A stretch of DNA of 64,000 bases from Erythrophleum ivorense (lineage: Eukaryota > Streptophyta > Magnoliopsida > Fabales > Fabaceae): NCBI GenBank assembly GCA_026724425.1, contig JAIUCV010000003.1, forward strand, positions 58,793,088 through 58,857,087. Direction: 5' to 3'. A program made the translations under genes and the position numbers. Position 1 is the stretch's first letter, and the number at the start of each line of letters is the position of its first letter. Below, in pieces: positions 1 to 9,849 of the stretch. The notes below the pieces were generated by a model. It had not been told where the DNA came from, did no database searches, and saw only the letters and a list, made by a program, of their open reading frames with translations.

Positions 1-1619
1 ACAAAACTGTTACTAAATCTATCACAAGTTATTTAAATTTTATATATGATATAATTTGAATTTTTTAATAATTTATATGATATAATGACTTAAATATATA
101 TATAACCATCACAAATGATTTAAATATTATTAATTATATATATTATAATTTAATAATTTATATATTATAATTTAAATTATAAGCTAATAATTTAATAATT
201 TCAATATCAAAATAGTAACATGTGATAAAAATTAATGTGCTTAGTAATTTTATGATCGATAAAAGACCTTTATTTATGTTCAAAATTTAAAAATGTTACA
301 ATTTATTTATTTTTATATATTAATATAAATATAGAATATATTTAATTAATTAAAAATAGTAAAAAACTTCACAAAGTTAAAATCATAATTTAAACAAATG
401 TATATAAGGAATGTTTTTATTAAAAATATAAAAAATAAATAAAATAAAAAATAAATAAATGTGAAATAAATATTTCACCCAAACAAATATAAAAGATAAA
501 TTATATAAAAAAATATGATAATATGTCTCTATCCTAAAATTTTACAAATATTAAAAATGATTCTACTCATTAATCAAGCCACATGTCTCTTGCTTCTCTG
601 CTCCTTTAATCGGTTTCTCCTCTTTGTCATGTTGCAAACTCTAAGTTAAATTCACATCTTTGTCTTTTTATCTCTCTGTTTCTTTTCATGCTATCCTAAG
701 TGATTATGTTAAAGTTTCTCCTTCTCCAAAGACTAAATATTTCTTTCATTTAAATTTTAAGTCTCTCAAATTTTCTTAAAAAAAATAAAGACTAAAATGC
801 TAACAGGTACAAAATTAAAAAAGAAGTAGAGGGCGTGATCTAAAATCCAATACATATTTTGTAGCTATGGAGTTAAAGAGAAAGAGTAATATAAAAGAGT
901 ATATATCACGCTTAATTTTTTTTTTTTACACCTATTCTTTTTTCTCTCAATGTCTTTTAGTTATGCTATATGCAAAAACATAATTAATATCTTTTTTAAT
1001 TTTCCTTCATTTTCAATTGAGGTTTCATTTTTGTTAGTTCATATTATTTTCAATTACATGTGCAATAAATTTTCATTTCGTAACCATGAGAATCAAAGGA
1101 TAAGAAAGCTTCTTTTTTCCTCATAGATAAAAAATCTTTTTAAGATGATTGTTCTTAACATGAAAATTATCATAATATGATATTAATTATGTTTTATCAA
1201 TCTATTAAATCTTACTAAACAAATTATTTAATTACTCAACTCCTAATTTATAAAAAATAAAAATAAGTATTAATAAATTTAACTATAACATATTGTTGGA
1301 TTTATGAATTGAATAAGATGAAAAATAATTTTTTTGCAAACTACATAGTAATTTATGTTGTTAAATTATAAAAAGGTATATTACATATACTTTTTTAATT
1401 TAAAATCTTTATATAAATTATGAGTTTGTTACCTTCTTTTTATTTTTGCTCTCCTAATAACTTATTTTTAGATTTGTCCTTAATTATAAGTAATTTTTTT
1501 TACAATTCAATATTATATGATTGGACTTTTAAAAATTTTTCTTTATGTGTTATATATTTATTAAAGAATTTGATAATAAATATATATAGAGTTTTACCTA
1601 AGTTCAGTACTTGAATATA

Positions 1620-1691
<72 letters not shown>

Positions 1692-2363
1692 TTGCAATTA
1701 TATACTATAGTAGAAGAAAAGTTTAGAGTTTTTAATCTTTCAATATGCCTTTAAAGTGTTTTAATCCTACTTAAATTAGAGTTAAGCTCATGTTTTTGTA
1801 TAATTAGAGTGTAAGCTTTTTAACTTTTATATATGATAATATGGAAATTGTTAAATTTGATATAACAAATGAATATGGACCTAGTTGTGTATATTGGGAT
1901 GAGTTTTTTTTTCCTTATAAAAACTTAAAAATTGAAATCTTAAAATTTGCCATACTTTATAATAAAATTTAATTGAATAACATCCCACGAAAAAAATAAT
2001 TGAATAAATCATAAATTAATTTGATCAGGAGAAGATGTATTTCTAGTAAATAGAACTACTATTTATTTATATGAATTGAAAATAAAACAAATATGGTATA
2101 TTATCAAACATAGTTAAAGAAATTACAAAGGGTAATTAAAAAAATAATAGCTAATATATATAGTATAGGGATTCAACAAATAAATTAATAATAGGTCAAT
2201 AAGATAAAGAGACCCCAACTGTACTAGAGGTATTTTCGATCAACAAAAGAAATAGAATAACACAAAAGTTTTCTTATAAGGAAGTGAGCCAATTAAGGAG
2301 ATCTTATAACATAATGTCAAATACAGTTTTTAACCTTCAATTTGATTTTTTCTTCTAATTTCT
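1..2363. other. AT-rich intergenic DNA, no gene seen
   Basis: Very AT-rich sequence with stop codons in all frames; the longest open stretch is 64 codons (1420-1614) and has low-complexity composition, so I do not call it. Apart from the microsatellite at 1625-1691 I recognise no coding domain, RNA gene or mobile-element terminus. Confidence 0.7.
1625..1691. repeat. (TG)n followed by (GA)n compound microsatellite
   Basis: About 23 uninterrupted TG units run directly into about 10 GA units. Read directly; length is likely to be polymorphic. Confidence 0.97.
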
Positions 2364-2575
2364 ACAATGACTTAAATATTTATAATCCTTTTTTTCATAT
2401 ATAAGCAAACAAGAATTAAACAAATTTGAAATATATTTATCATTCTCCTACTTTGATTTAAAGTTATAAGTTGTTCAAAAGAAACTTAATTTTTTAAAAA
2501 ATTGTATAATTAACAAAACTATTTATTAATCAAAACTATTTTTTAATTGAAAACACATCTATTAATTTTAAACTA
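2364..2575 (+). repeat. Left copy of ~212-bp direct repeat flanking the pararetrovirus
   Basis: Starts at acaatgacttaaatattta and matches 9638-9849 in the same orientation over about 212 bp, with roughly a dozen substitutions plus small indels (about 94% by eye). It is not viral: the inverted viral arm at 7252-7447 contains the virus intergenic sequence next to the primer site but not this sequence. It has no TG...CA ends, so it is not an LTR. It looks like a long duplication of host target DNA made at, or after, integration. Confidence 0.85.
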
Positions 2576-2765
2576 TTACAAAAATTGCTTTATCATTCTT
2601 TTATTTGCATAAATCTATTCTAGCCTTTTATATTTCTTATTATTATATCTTTAAAGTTACAATCCTTTATCTTTAATCTTAATAGTTATTAGTGAATGGT
2701 ATCAAAGCCTTAAGGTTTTCTTAAATTGGTAGAGTTATACTATATCTGTTTATTTTCTTACTTTG
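2576..2765 (+). repeat. Left arm of viral inverted repeat (intergenic region around the primer site)
   Basis: This stretch matches the reverse complement of 7256-7447, including the run from actttatcattctttt-type sequence to the AT-rich tract after the primer site. The match is what one expects if both halves come from the same circular genome and both keep the intergenic region. It differs by about 10% from the other arm. Confidence 0.85.
2697..2709 (+). promoter_or_regulatory. Pararetroviral primer-binding site (tRNA-iMet), one mismatch
   Basis: TGGTATCAAAGCC resembles the complement of the 3' end of plant initiator tRNA-Met (TGGTATCAGAGCC), which primes minus-strand synthesis in Caulimoviridae. 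One A replaces G. The inverted copy at 7318-7330 has the consensus. Confidence 0.88.
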
Positions 2766-2900
2766 GTGGAAATGTTGGTACGCCTATGAGGATGGTCCAA
2801 GTAGTAAAATTAAGTCTGTTGGTTTAGCCCAGTGGTGTTCTTGTCAAGCCTAGAGTAAGAATATATCTAAGTTAGAATAAGATAATATAGGTATAACATA

Positions 2901-3098
2901 ATGAGCTGGTTTAGGAAAATGTTAGGTTTCGATAGTGGAGGTACTAAAAGTTTAAGCCAAAAAAGCTATAATTTTATATCAAATAAAGGAGAATGTAGTC
3001 ATATTAAAGATAATGAAATTAATGAAATAACTGAGGATCAAGTATTAAATGAAAGAGAAATAACTAGTCATAACCTACAGGAACAGTTAACAAATTGA
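2901..3098 (+). pseudogene. Small leading viral ORF, 65 codons, function unknown
   Basis: An open frame beginning MSWFRKMLGF lies 190 bp downstream of the primer site and ends 3 bp before the next ATG (3102). Close head-to-tail spacing of small ORFs before the polyprotein is common in caulimovirids. I recognise no domain; it is charged and Ser/Asn/Glu rich. It may be the intact or truncated first viral ORF. Assignment rests only on its position within the viral block. Confidence 0.5.
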
Positions 3099-3101
3099 TC
3101 G

Positions 3102-3675
3102 ATGCCAACCTTTGATTTCTCATATATAACTCAAACCATAGAAAGGGAAGTATGGATAAAGAAAAGTAGACAAGTCCTATTTATGATATCAGAAGAAATT
3201 GTAAAGAAATATAAAGAAAGATATACTTGGATGCATATAAGACTTATTCAAGTAGCAGTAATGCAATGTTTTAAATTAGGACTAAACAAACTGGTCCTAA
3301 TATGTCTAACAGATAGAAGACAGCAAGTAAATTTTAAAGAATCTATAGTAAAAGTTATACAAACAAATCTTCATGAAGGACCAATCTACTTTGACTATTT
3401 TTCTATTTATCCAATAAATATAAAGGATTCCAATGCTAAAGATGGGTTAATAATGGAAATTGGATCTGATGATAGTTGAAAAAAAAGAAACCACCTCAAT
3501 ATTAATACAGTATAAAATAACTTTTAAGATGACAAAAACACATCAAAACTTTAAAATTATAAAGGAATTGCCAAAAGGAGAAACGATGCTTATAGAAATA
3601 GGAAAACCATATAAAACAACAATATTAGTATCAAAACTATTAAAACACAAAGAGATCGAATTTCTTACTAATTAG
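3102..3675 (+). pseudogene. Pararetroviral movement protein remnant, frameshifted
   Basis: The first frame (3102-3479, 125 codons) has features of 30K-superfamily movement proteins of plant pararetroviruses: a block with VLICLTDRR, then GPIYFDYF. The second frame (3460-3675) carries LPKGETMLIEIG. The two frames overlap by 20 bp and read as consecutive parts of one domain, so a single indel near 3460-3480 separates them. Movement proteins line plasmodesmata and carry virions or nucleoprotein between cells; this copy cannot make a full-length product. The family assignment is from motif memory, not an alignment. Confidence 0.65.
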
Positions 3676-4637
3676 AAGTTCCCAAAATTAGCAACCCCAA
3701 CACCATTAAAGGAATTAGAAATAGACGACATAGAGAGAACAATAGAAGGAGATATATTATACAAAATGCTCAAAAGGTTGTCATCCTCTACTGAATGTAT
3801 AGGATTTAGGCAATCAACTTACTATATGGAAGTTAGAAATTTTATGGATAACTCAAGTACAGGACATAAACTTAAAGGAGTAAACTTTGAACCTCATATC
3901 TCACAACTTATATATCAACATGATACTGGAAATTTAAAGATATAGGCTAAAATGGATAGAGAATTTCAAGCCTCAGACTATCAATCTTTAAATCAGTCAT
4001 TAAGACTAATGACAAAAGATAATTATAAAATAAATAAAGATTTATTAAGAAAAGAATTTAAGTTAAAAACACATGATACAGAAAGAAAATGGTTTGTCTC
4101 TAGTTTTATAACACAAAAGTAAGAAAACAATGGTATAACGACATGATAAAACTTAGAGAAGACATATATTTCTTTAAATGGTTTAAAATATATACGTACA
4201 ACAATCAAATATTTAATCTTTTTGCAGAAAATCATCCTTCAATTAAAAATGCCATAGTTAGAACCAGAAACTAGAACTGTAAAAACAATATTGTAATAAC
4301 TGCAACTTATCCACCCTTAGATGAAATAAGTATAGAAATAGGAACAGAAAAGGTAATAGCCTCACCATTAAAGATAGTAGACTCTAAAAAAATAAAGATA
4401 TACAAAAAATACAACAATAGAATAATTTTTCTAATCAAATTCTACACACTATAAGCCAACAACTAGATAGGATAGAAAATAAATTGGAAGATAGAGACAT
4501 TCAAAAGGCTCCTTTAAAAGAAAAATAGTTAAATCTACAAAAACCCATATTTAAGTATGAAGCTATTCCCATAGAAGAAGCAAAAAGAATTACACTAGGA
4601 AAGACCTACAAAAGCAGATAAAGGAATACAAAATATT
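3676..4637 (+). pseudogene. Decayed continuation of viral polyprotein between movement and coat domains
   Basis: Broken frames continue in the same direction with recognisable protein-like stretches (for example FRQSTYYMEVRNFMDNSS near 3805-3860, and DYQSLNQSLRLMTKDN near 3978-4025). Several in-frame stops (near 3945 and 4101, among others) and frame changes break it. No named domain is certain. Lys/Asn-rich composition and A-rich plus strand match the flanking viral blocks and differ from the host spacer. Confidence 0.55.
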
Positions 4638-5438
4638 TTGAAGGAAATAAACGAAAAATTAGAAAAGCTAGACATAGGAAATAAAACAAAAAATGCAATT
4701 AGAATTAATACGATAAAAAAATTAGAACAACAATTTAAAGAAAGCGAGGAGATAACCCTAAATAAAATAAAAAGAAATAATCATAATAATTATTATAATA
4801 TACAAAAAAATTATTATCCAAAACCTACCATGCCAAATTTACAATTTGAAGAAAGATACACTATAGTTGCTTTATCATACAATGGAAGGTCTATTTATGA
4901 ATGGAATATAGATGGATATAACGAATATGAAATAATGATTGTAGTTCAAGAAATGATGATGGCTGTAGTAACTTATAAAATAGAAAACAACAACAACAAC
5001 AACAACAACAATAATAATAATAATAATAATAATATATTTGATATAATAATTCAAGGATTTACAGGAAGTTTAAAAGGATGGTAGGAAAATATATTGAATG
5101 AATTAGAGGGATAGAAAATAAGATCCTTTCACCAAACTAAAATGAATGTATAGGGAAAAGAAGAAAGATATTTAGACAATATAGCTCAATTAGCATATGC
5201 AATAATTAAATCCTTTATAGGAGAACCCATAGGAATACAAGAAAGATATTTGGAAGAATTAATGAATTTGAGATATCCAACTTTAGCAGACTTTAGATGG
5301 TATAAAGATAATTTTATTTCCAAGGTGTTTCAAAGACAAGATGGGAATTCGTATTTTTGGAAAGAAAAATTTATCTTAGAATTATCTAAATTATTTGCAG
5401 AAAGAGTAAGAGATAGAATCAGAAGTAGACAAAATTGA
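4638..5438 (+). pseudogene. Pararetroviral coat-protein region remnant
   Basis: The upper part (4638-5084, 148 codons) includes YNGRSIYEWNIDGYNEYEI and ends with FTGSLKGW followed by a stop. The block continues after stops and frame changes into 5250-5438 with MNLRYPTLADFRWYKDNF and a basic Arg-rich end. FTG-x-LKGWW followed by a leucine-rich segment and an LxCPxLxDFRWYK-like block is typical of caulimovirid and Ty3-like capsid domains that encapsidate the genome. A poly-Asn microsatellite sits inside it. The zinc knuckle downstream supports the assignment. Confidence 0.7.
4984..5035 (+). repeat. (AAC)n(AAT)n trinucleotide repeat inside the coat region
   Basis: About eight AAC/AAC-like units pass into about nine AAT units, all in frame, coding for about 16 consecutive Asn. 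The frame stays open across it. Confidence 0.95.
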
Positions 5439-5692
5439 TCAATAAATTATAGCCTAATGACTTATGGACATATAATAAACATTATAAACATGTTAGGATT
5501 AAGATTATGTAATGAAATAAAAATGCAAAGAAAAATGTATATAGATAAAAAACAAGAAAAACTAGAATTAGGGAATTTCTGTAAACAATATGGATTCAAA
5601 AAGATAAGAACTCCATCTAAAAAAAAAAAAGGAAAACAAGTCAAATTTTAAACCTGAGTCTTTTTATGAAAAAATAAGAAATCTAGTAAATA

Positions 5693-5926
5693 TTGGATAA
5701 GCCTAAAAAAAGCTTTAGGAAGAAGAAGGAAAAAAGAAAAGATAAGAAATATATAGTATGTTGCAAATTTGGACAATTTAGTCATTATTCTAATAAATGC
5801 AAAAAAGAAAAGAAAATTAGAGAACTAAATATAAGTGTAGAAAATAAGCAAAACCTTCTTAATGTATTAATAAATGAAGATTTTACCTTAGATTTTGAAG
5901 AAGATAACGCTTTAGCAAGTGAATAA
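5693..5926 (+). pseudogene. Degenerate CCHC zinc-knuckle segment of viral polyprotein
   Basis: A Lys-rich stretch precedes CCKFGQFSHYSNKC. The expected knuckle is C-x2-C-x4-H-x4-C; here the second Cys position holds Phe, while the His and last Cys remain. The downstream part is acidic. In the family this nucleic-acid-binding knuckle sits at the C-terminus of the capsid domain, matching its place between the coat region and the protease. Confidence 0.7.
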
Positions 5927-6438
5927 GACCATATTTATCAAATACAAAAAGAAGCTAGCACAGATGAATCTATTACAAGTTCATAAGGGTGTCAAGAAAC
6001 AGGCATATGTAGCTGTTAGAATTGTAGAGAAAATAATATTAATATAATATCAAAATAAAATATTTATTTTCTAATAGAAATAATAAAAAAAATAAATGAT
6101 GAAGACATAAAAAAGCAATATCTATTGAAAATAAAAGATATAATAGATAAGGCAAACAAAAAAGAAGACAAATCACCCATAACAATGAAAGATATCTTAA
6201 GTAGATTTGAAAAAAAACAACCTTCGATAGGAATAAAAGAATTACAGTAAGAAATAAAAAATATCAAAGCAAAGATGAAAGAATTAAAGGAAAAAGAAAC
6301 ATATAGGGAATTAGAAGTGTTAGAAATTAAGGCAAAATTCGAAGCAACAAAGAGAAAGAATTTTCAAAAAGAAAATGAAAAATAGAAGAAATCCCTAAAT
6401 TAAAAGAAATACCTCACGAAAGGTTTATACAAAGAATA
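5927..6438 (+). pseudogene. Lys/Glu-rich spacer of viral polyprotein, broken
   Basis: Broken + frames are rich in Lys, Glu and Ile with heptad-like spacing (for example in 6240-6400), as in the linker between knuckle and protease of several caulimovirids. Stops at 6058, 6248 and 6383 and thereabouts interrupt it. The open frame on the other strand at 6064-6267 is its shadow. Confidence 0.45.
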
Positions 6439-6762
6439 ATGAAAATAACCTATCAAAAATGGTATTGTCAAGTGAATTTAGTAGTAAATAATGAATTATC
6501 AATAAATTTAGTAGTATTAATAGACTCAAGAGCAAATATGAGTTGTATACAGGGAAGATTAATCCCTACCAAATACTATGAAAAGGCATTAGAAAGTTTA
6601 TCAATAGCTAACAACTCAAAATTGAAAATACAGTATAAATTATCTAATATTCATGTATGCAATAAAGGGAAATGTTTTAAAAATATTTTTATATTAGTAA
6701 AAGATTTAAATAAACCAATGATACTAGGTATACCTTTTTTACAACAAATAACACCATTTTAG
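6439..6762 (+). pseudogene. Retropepsin-type aspartic protease remnant of the pararetrovirus
   Basis: The 107-codon open frame contains VVLIDSRANMSCI, aligning with the retroviral-type active site hydrophobic-D-(S/T)-G-A. The essential Gly is replaced by Arg. Near the end MILGIPFLQQI matches the conserved ILG-x-x-FL element of pepsin-like viral proteases. In live viruses this enzyme processes the polyprotein. The active-site change and the stop at 6760 make it inactive. Confidence 0.82.
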
Positions 6763-7240
6763 GTAATCCTTATAGGAATAACTACCAAAGTATTAGGAAA
6801 AGAAATAATTTTTGAATGGATCAAACCACCAATAATTAAAGAAATAAATTTATTAAAAGAAGATTCTATTTATAGAATAAATCAGATAAAAAGAAAGCAA
6901 AGCCATATTAATTATCTTAAAAAAGAGTTACATTATAAAAGAGTAGAAGCACAAATAGAAAGTTATAATATACAAAGAAGAATAAAAGAAGTCGAAGAAA
7001 AAATTGAAAAAGAGATATGTTCTAACCACCCAAATGCTTTATGGGATAGGAAAAAATATATAGTAGAATTATCATATGAATAAGACTTTAAAGAAAAGAA
7101 CATATTGACAAAAGTTAGACCAATACAAATGAATAAGGAATTAATAGAATATTACAAAAAAGAAATACAACAATTGTTAGAGAAAAATTTTATTAGGCCT
7201 AGCAAATCTCCTTGAATATTTGGTGCACCAAGACTAGTAA
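6763..7240 (+). pseudogene. N-terminal end of viral reverse transcriptase, truncated at the inversion point
   Basis: The reading leads to LLEKNFIRPSKSPW then a stop, followed by GAPRLVI. This is the caulimovirid RT start (I-x-x-LL-x-x-x-FI-x-x-SxSPW...G-x-PRLVINYK), with the residues between SPW and GAPRL largely missing. Sequence after ~7240 no longer matches RT. The same GAPRL element occurs at the upstream end of the inverted half (near 9585-9600 on -), so the two halves share a few codons at the break. Confidence 0.78.
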
Positions 7241-7255
7241 TCTGTTTGGTGAGAA

Positions 7256-7447
7256 AAAATAGATTGTAATAAAATAAACAGACATAGTATAATGCTACCA
7301 ATTTAAGAAAACTTTAAGGCTCTGATACCATTCACTAATAATTTTCAAGATTAAAGATAAAGGATTGTAACTTTAAAGATATAATAATAAGAAATATAAA
7401 AGGTTAGAACACATTTCTGTAAATAAAAGAATGATAAAGTAATTTCT
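7256..7447 (-). repeat. Right arm of viral inverted repeat
   Basis: Reverse-complement match to 2576-2765 as described there, extending on both sides of the primer site. It is the end of the inverted back half of the virus genome. Confidence 0.85.
7318..7330 (-). promoter_or_regulatory. Consensus tRNA-iMet primer-binding site on the inverted half
   Basis: On the minus strand the sequence is TGGTATCAGAGCC, exactly complementary to the initiator tRNA-Met 3' end as used by Caulimoviridae. It lies about 265 nt downstream of a TATA box on the same strand. Confidence 0.92.
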
Positions 7448-7592
7448 ATAACAAAGATTTTATTGAAATAACTTTAAAACTTACAGGAAACTTTTTTAGT
7501 AGAATAGTTGGGAGGTCTTTAGAGATATTATAGAAGAGGATTTTCACACTTCACTTGAAAACTCAATCTGTTTTCTAACTGAATACAAATAG

Positions 7593-7602
7593 TCTTATAT
7601 AG
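7593..7602 (-). promoter_or_regulatory. Probable TATA box of the pregenomic RNA promoter
   Basis: CTATATAAGA on the minus strand, in the intergenic region between RNase H and the primer site, where caulimovirids start pregenomic RNA. The distance to the primer site (~265 nt) is within the range seen in the family. Whether it drives transcription today is not visible from sequence. Confidence 0.6.
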
Positions 7603-8284
7603 ATGACCTTACTACTTTATTTCGTTACATTTCAGCTTCATTTGCATTTGATTTCACTTTTCATACTCTAATTATTTAACTTTATTTCTTTTCAATCTTT
7701 AGAGCTTTTGGTTTTGGCTGTTATGAACTACTGTGCTAGGATTCCTTTTGCTGGTTTAATAATTTTGTCTATTTGCACGACTGTCGGCACCACAACAAGA
7801 TGCTATTTATCAACTAAATTCTTGATCAAACTCTAATCCAAAATAGTCATCCTCATTTTGCTATAAATCATTTGGCTCTTAGGTTGATGATTCTGCATCT
7901 GAAGATGAGGTTATTTGAGAAGTTATTTCTTGCATTTTCTTGGCGAAATTAATTGGATCTTGTATAACTGTTAATTCCGCCATTATCTTGCTTTTGTTAG
8001 CTAGGAAAGTGATGGATCTTCTACTCTGATTTTGGTTGTGTTTGACTTAATCCAACTATTAACTTGATTTAGGAATGCATATTTTTAATTGTATTTCTTT
8101 CATCACTTTACTCTAAATTTTCTGGCTAAATAATTTATAATTAGGCAAGTAATTAGTAATTACTCCTATAAGAACTATAAAGGTTCAACGTATTACCTAT
8201 GGTATCCTAAATGATAAAAGAAGTAAAATGACCTTTGGTTTCTTTATAATATGTGGTAGCCTTAAGGCTTTAAATCCTGCTTCA
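7603..8284 (-). other. Viral 3' region between RNase H and promoter, no intact ORF
   Basis: This part of the inverted half follows the RT-RNase H frame on the minus strand. It probably contains the polyprotein tail and intergenic sequence; I see no intact frame or recognisable domain. Confidence 0.5.
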
Positions 8285-9637
8285 ACTATTTATGAGAGAA
8301 TTCTCTGTATGAGTCCATAATCTGAACGTTGTATAATCTGAATGTTTAAGGATTTTTGTTGTAGGTTTACTAGGTGTGGTTGGTTGTAAGGGTCTTTTAT
8401 CTTTATCTCCCTTTCCCTCTAGGGAGGAAGAGCCTCCTCGAATGAAGCTCATTTTGAAAAAGTTTTTATTTGTAAAAATTCTCTTGCAAGGAAATCCGGT
8501 AAAGAATTGTTTTCTCCTTTGATATATCGATGTCGAAATCAAAACATGATAAAATAGCTTGCCATCTTGCAAAAATCTGTTTTGAAACTAAATTTTTTAC
8601 ATCTTTTTGTAAAACTTCTTTTGTGGCTTTGCAATCTATTTGTAATAAAAAATTTTTAATTTATTAAATCATCTTAAAACTTTGAGATACATAAAACTAT
8701 TGACAAAATTTATTTTTTAATGGTGGAATATTTTTGTTGAGCATCTGTCCAAACTTCTGAATGATATCTCACAACTTGCTCTTTCCTTTCTTTCTTTTGT
8801 TTTAGTATTCCTCCAAGTCCTACTTTTAAGGTATCTGTTTCTACTATTTTAAAGGCTTTATGGTTAGGTATACTTAGACAAGGCAACTTTTTAACCTATC
8901 CTTTAACCTTTTTAACTATAACTATTAACTCAGGGGTTCAATTTACTGGGTTTTTCTTTAGTCTTTTGAATAATGGTTGTAACTTTATCCTAAGGTTAGG
9001 AATAAAATTTGCTATGTAGTTTAAACATATTAAAAATCTTTATGATTAATTTTTATCTTGAATTTCATCCGGGAATTTATCACCTAATTTTATAACTCTA
9101 CTAGTTGGGCTAATGGTTTCTTGATATATTTCAATTCCTAAGAATTTTATCTTTATTTGAAATAATTTCATTTTTGTAGCGGATATTATTAATCCATTTT
9201 TCTTTATTATTTCATAAAATTCTTGTAGATGTCTAAAATGTTGCTCTATTGAGTTTGAAAATACTAATACATCATCTATATAGACTATAGTGAACTTTGT
9301 ATATGGGGTAAATATTTCATTCATTATCTATTGAAATTCTAAAGGTGTATTTTTTAATCCAAAAGGCATTACTTTCTATTTATAATGCCCAAATGGTATT
9401 GTAAAAGCATTTTTGTATCTATTATTTTCTTTTATCTGTATTTGATAATACCATGACTTTATATCAAATTTTGAAAATATTGATGCATTAGTTATTCTTC
9501 CTATTAAATCTTTCTTATTAGGCATTGGGTACTTTATCCATTTTAGGACTTTATTTAAGAATTTATAATTTATTATTAGTCTTGGTGCTCCTCTTTCTAT
9601 TTCTACATGATTTTGTACATAAAAGGCTGCTAATTTA
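8285..9637 (-). pseudogene. Pararetroviral reverse transcriptase-RNase H, inverted half, with stops
   Basis: Read on the minus strand from 9637, it gives AAFYVQNHVEIERGAPRLII, then FDIKSWYYQIQI, FGLKNTP, and in the 92-codon frame 9046-9324 the catalytic YIDDVLVFS and FLGIEI. Downstream broken frames contain the RT thumb/connection and RNase H blocks, including a WTDAQQKYSTIKK-like RNase H segment and ENNSLPDFLARE-type end, and then a Ser/Pro/Thr tail (8282-8572 frame). The family copies pregenomic RNA to DNA in the cytoplasm. The catalytic aspartates survive, but several stops (for example at 9043-9045) split the protein. Confidence 0.88.
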
Positions 9638-9849
9638 ACAATGACTTAAATATTTATAATCCTTTTTTTCATATATAAACAAACAAGAATTAAACAAATT
9701 TGAAATATATTCATCATTCATCTACTTTGATTTTAAGTTATAAGTTGTCCAAAAGAAATTTAATTTTTTTAAAAAATGTATAGTTAACAAAACTATTTTT
9801 TAATCAAAACTACTTTTTAATTGAAAACACATCTATTAATTTTAAATTA
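9638..9849 (+). repeat. Right copy of ~212-bp direct repeat flanking the pararetrovirus
   Basis: Matches 2364-2575 in the same orientation. The viral RT sequence ends within a few bases of the repeat start, so the repeat abuts the insertion exactly on both sides. Beyond 9849 the sequence (attgaattacattt...) is presumably the original continuation of the host locus. Confidence 0.85.

Larger units (their letters stand above)
2576..9637. mobile_element. Endogenous pararetrovirus (Caulimoviridae), rearranged into two opposed halves
   Basis: The + half (about 2576-7240) contains, in order, intergenic sequence, a tRNA-Met primer site, two small ORFs, movement-protein, coat, CCHC-knuckle and aspartic-protease remnants, and the start of reverse transcriptase. 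The - half (about 7240-9637) resumes in RT near where the + half stops, continues through RNase H, and runs into the intergenic region and a second primer site. The two halves sum to ~7.06 kb, about one circular caulimovirid genome with a ~190-bp terminal overlap. The order MP-CP-PR-RT-RH fits petuvirus, badnavirus or florendovirus-like genomes; I cannot assign the genus without alignment. Many stops and frameshifts show it is defective. Confidence 0.9.

Noticed and set aside
1420..1614. 64-codon hydrophobic + frame
   Set aside because: Phe/Leu/Ile-rich translation of AT-rich spacer, with no homology-like features.
2364..9849. Reading the 212-bp direct repeats as LTRs of a retrotransposon
   Set aside because: They lack TG...CA ends and a primer site directly inside, and the interior is pararetroviral with opposed halves.
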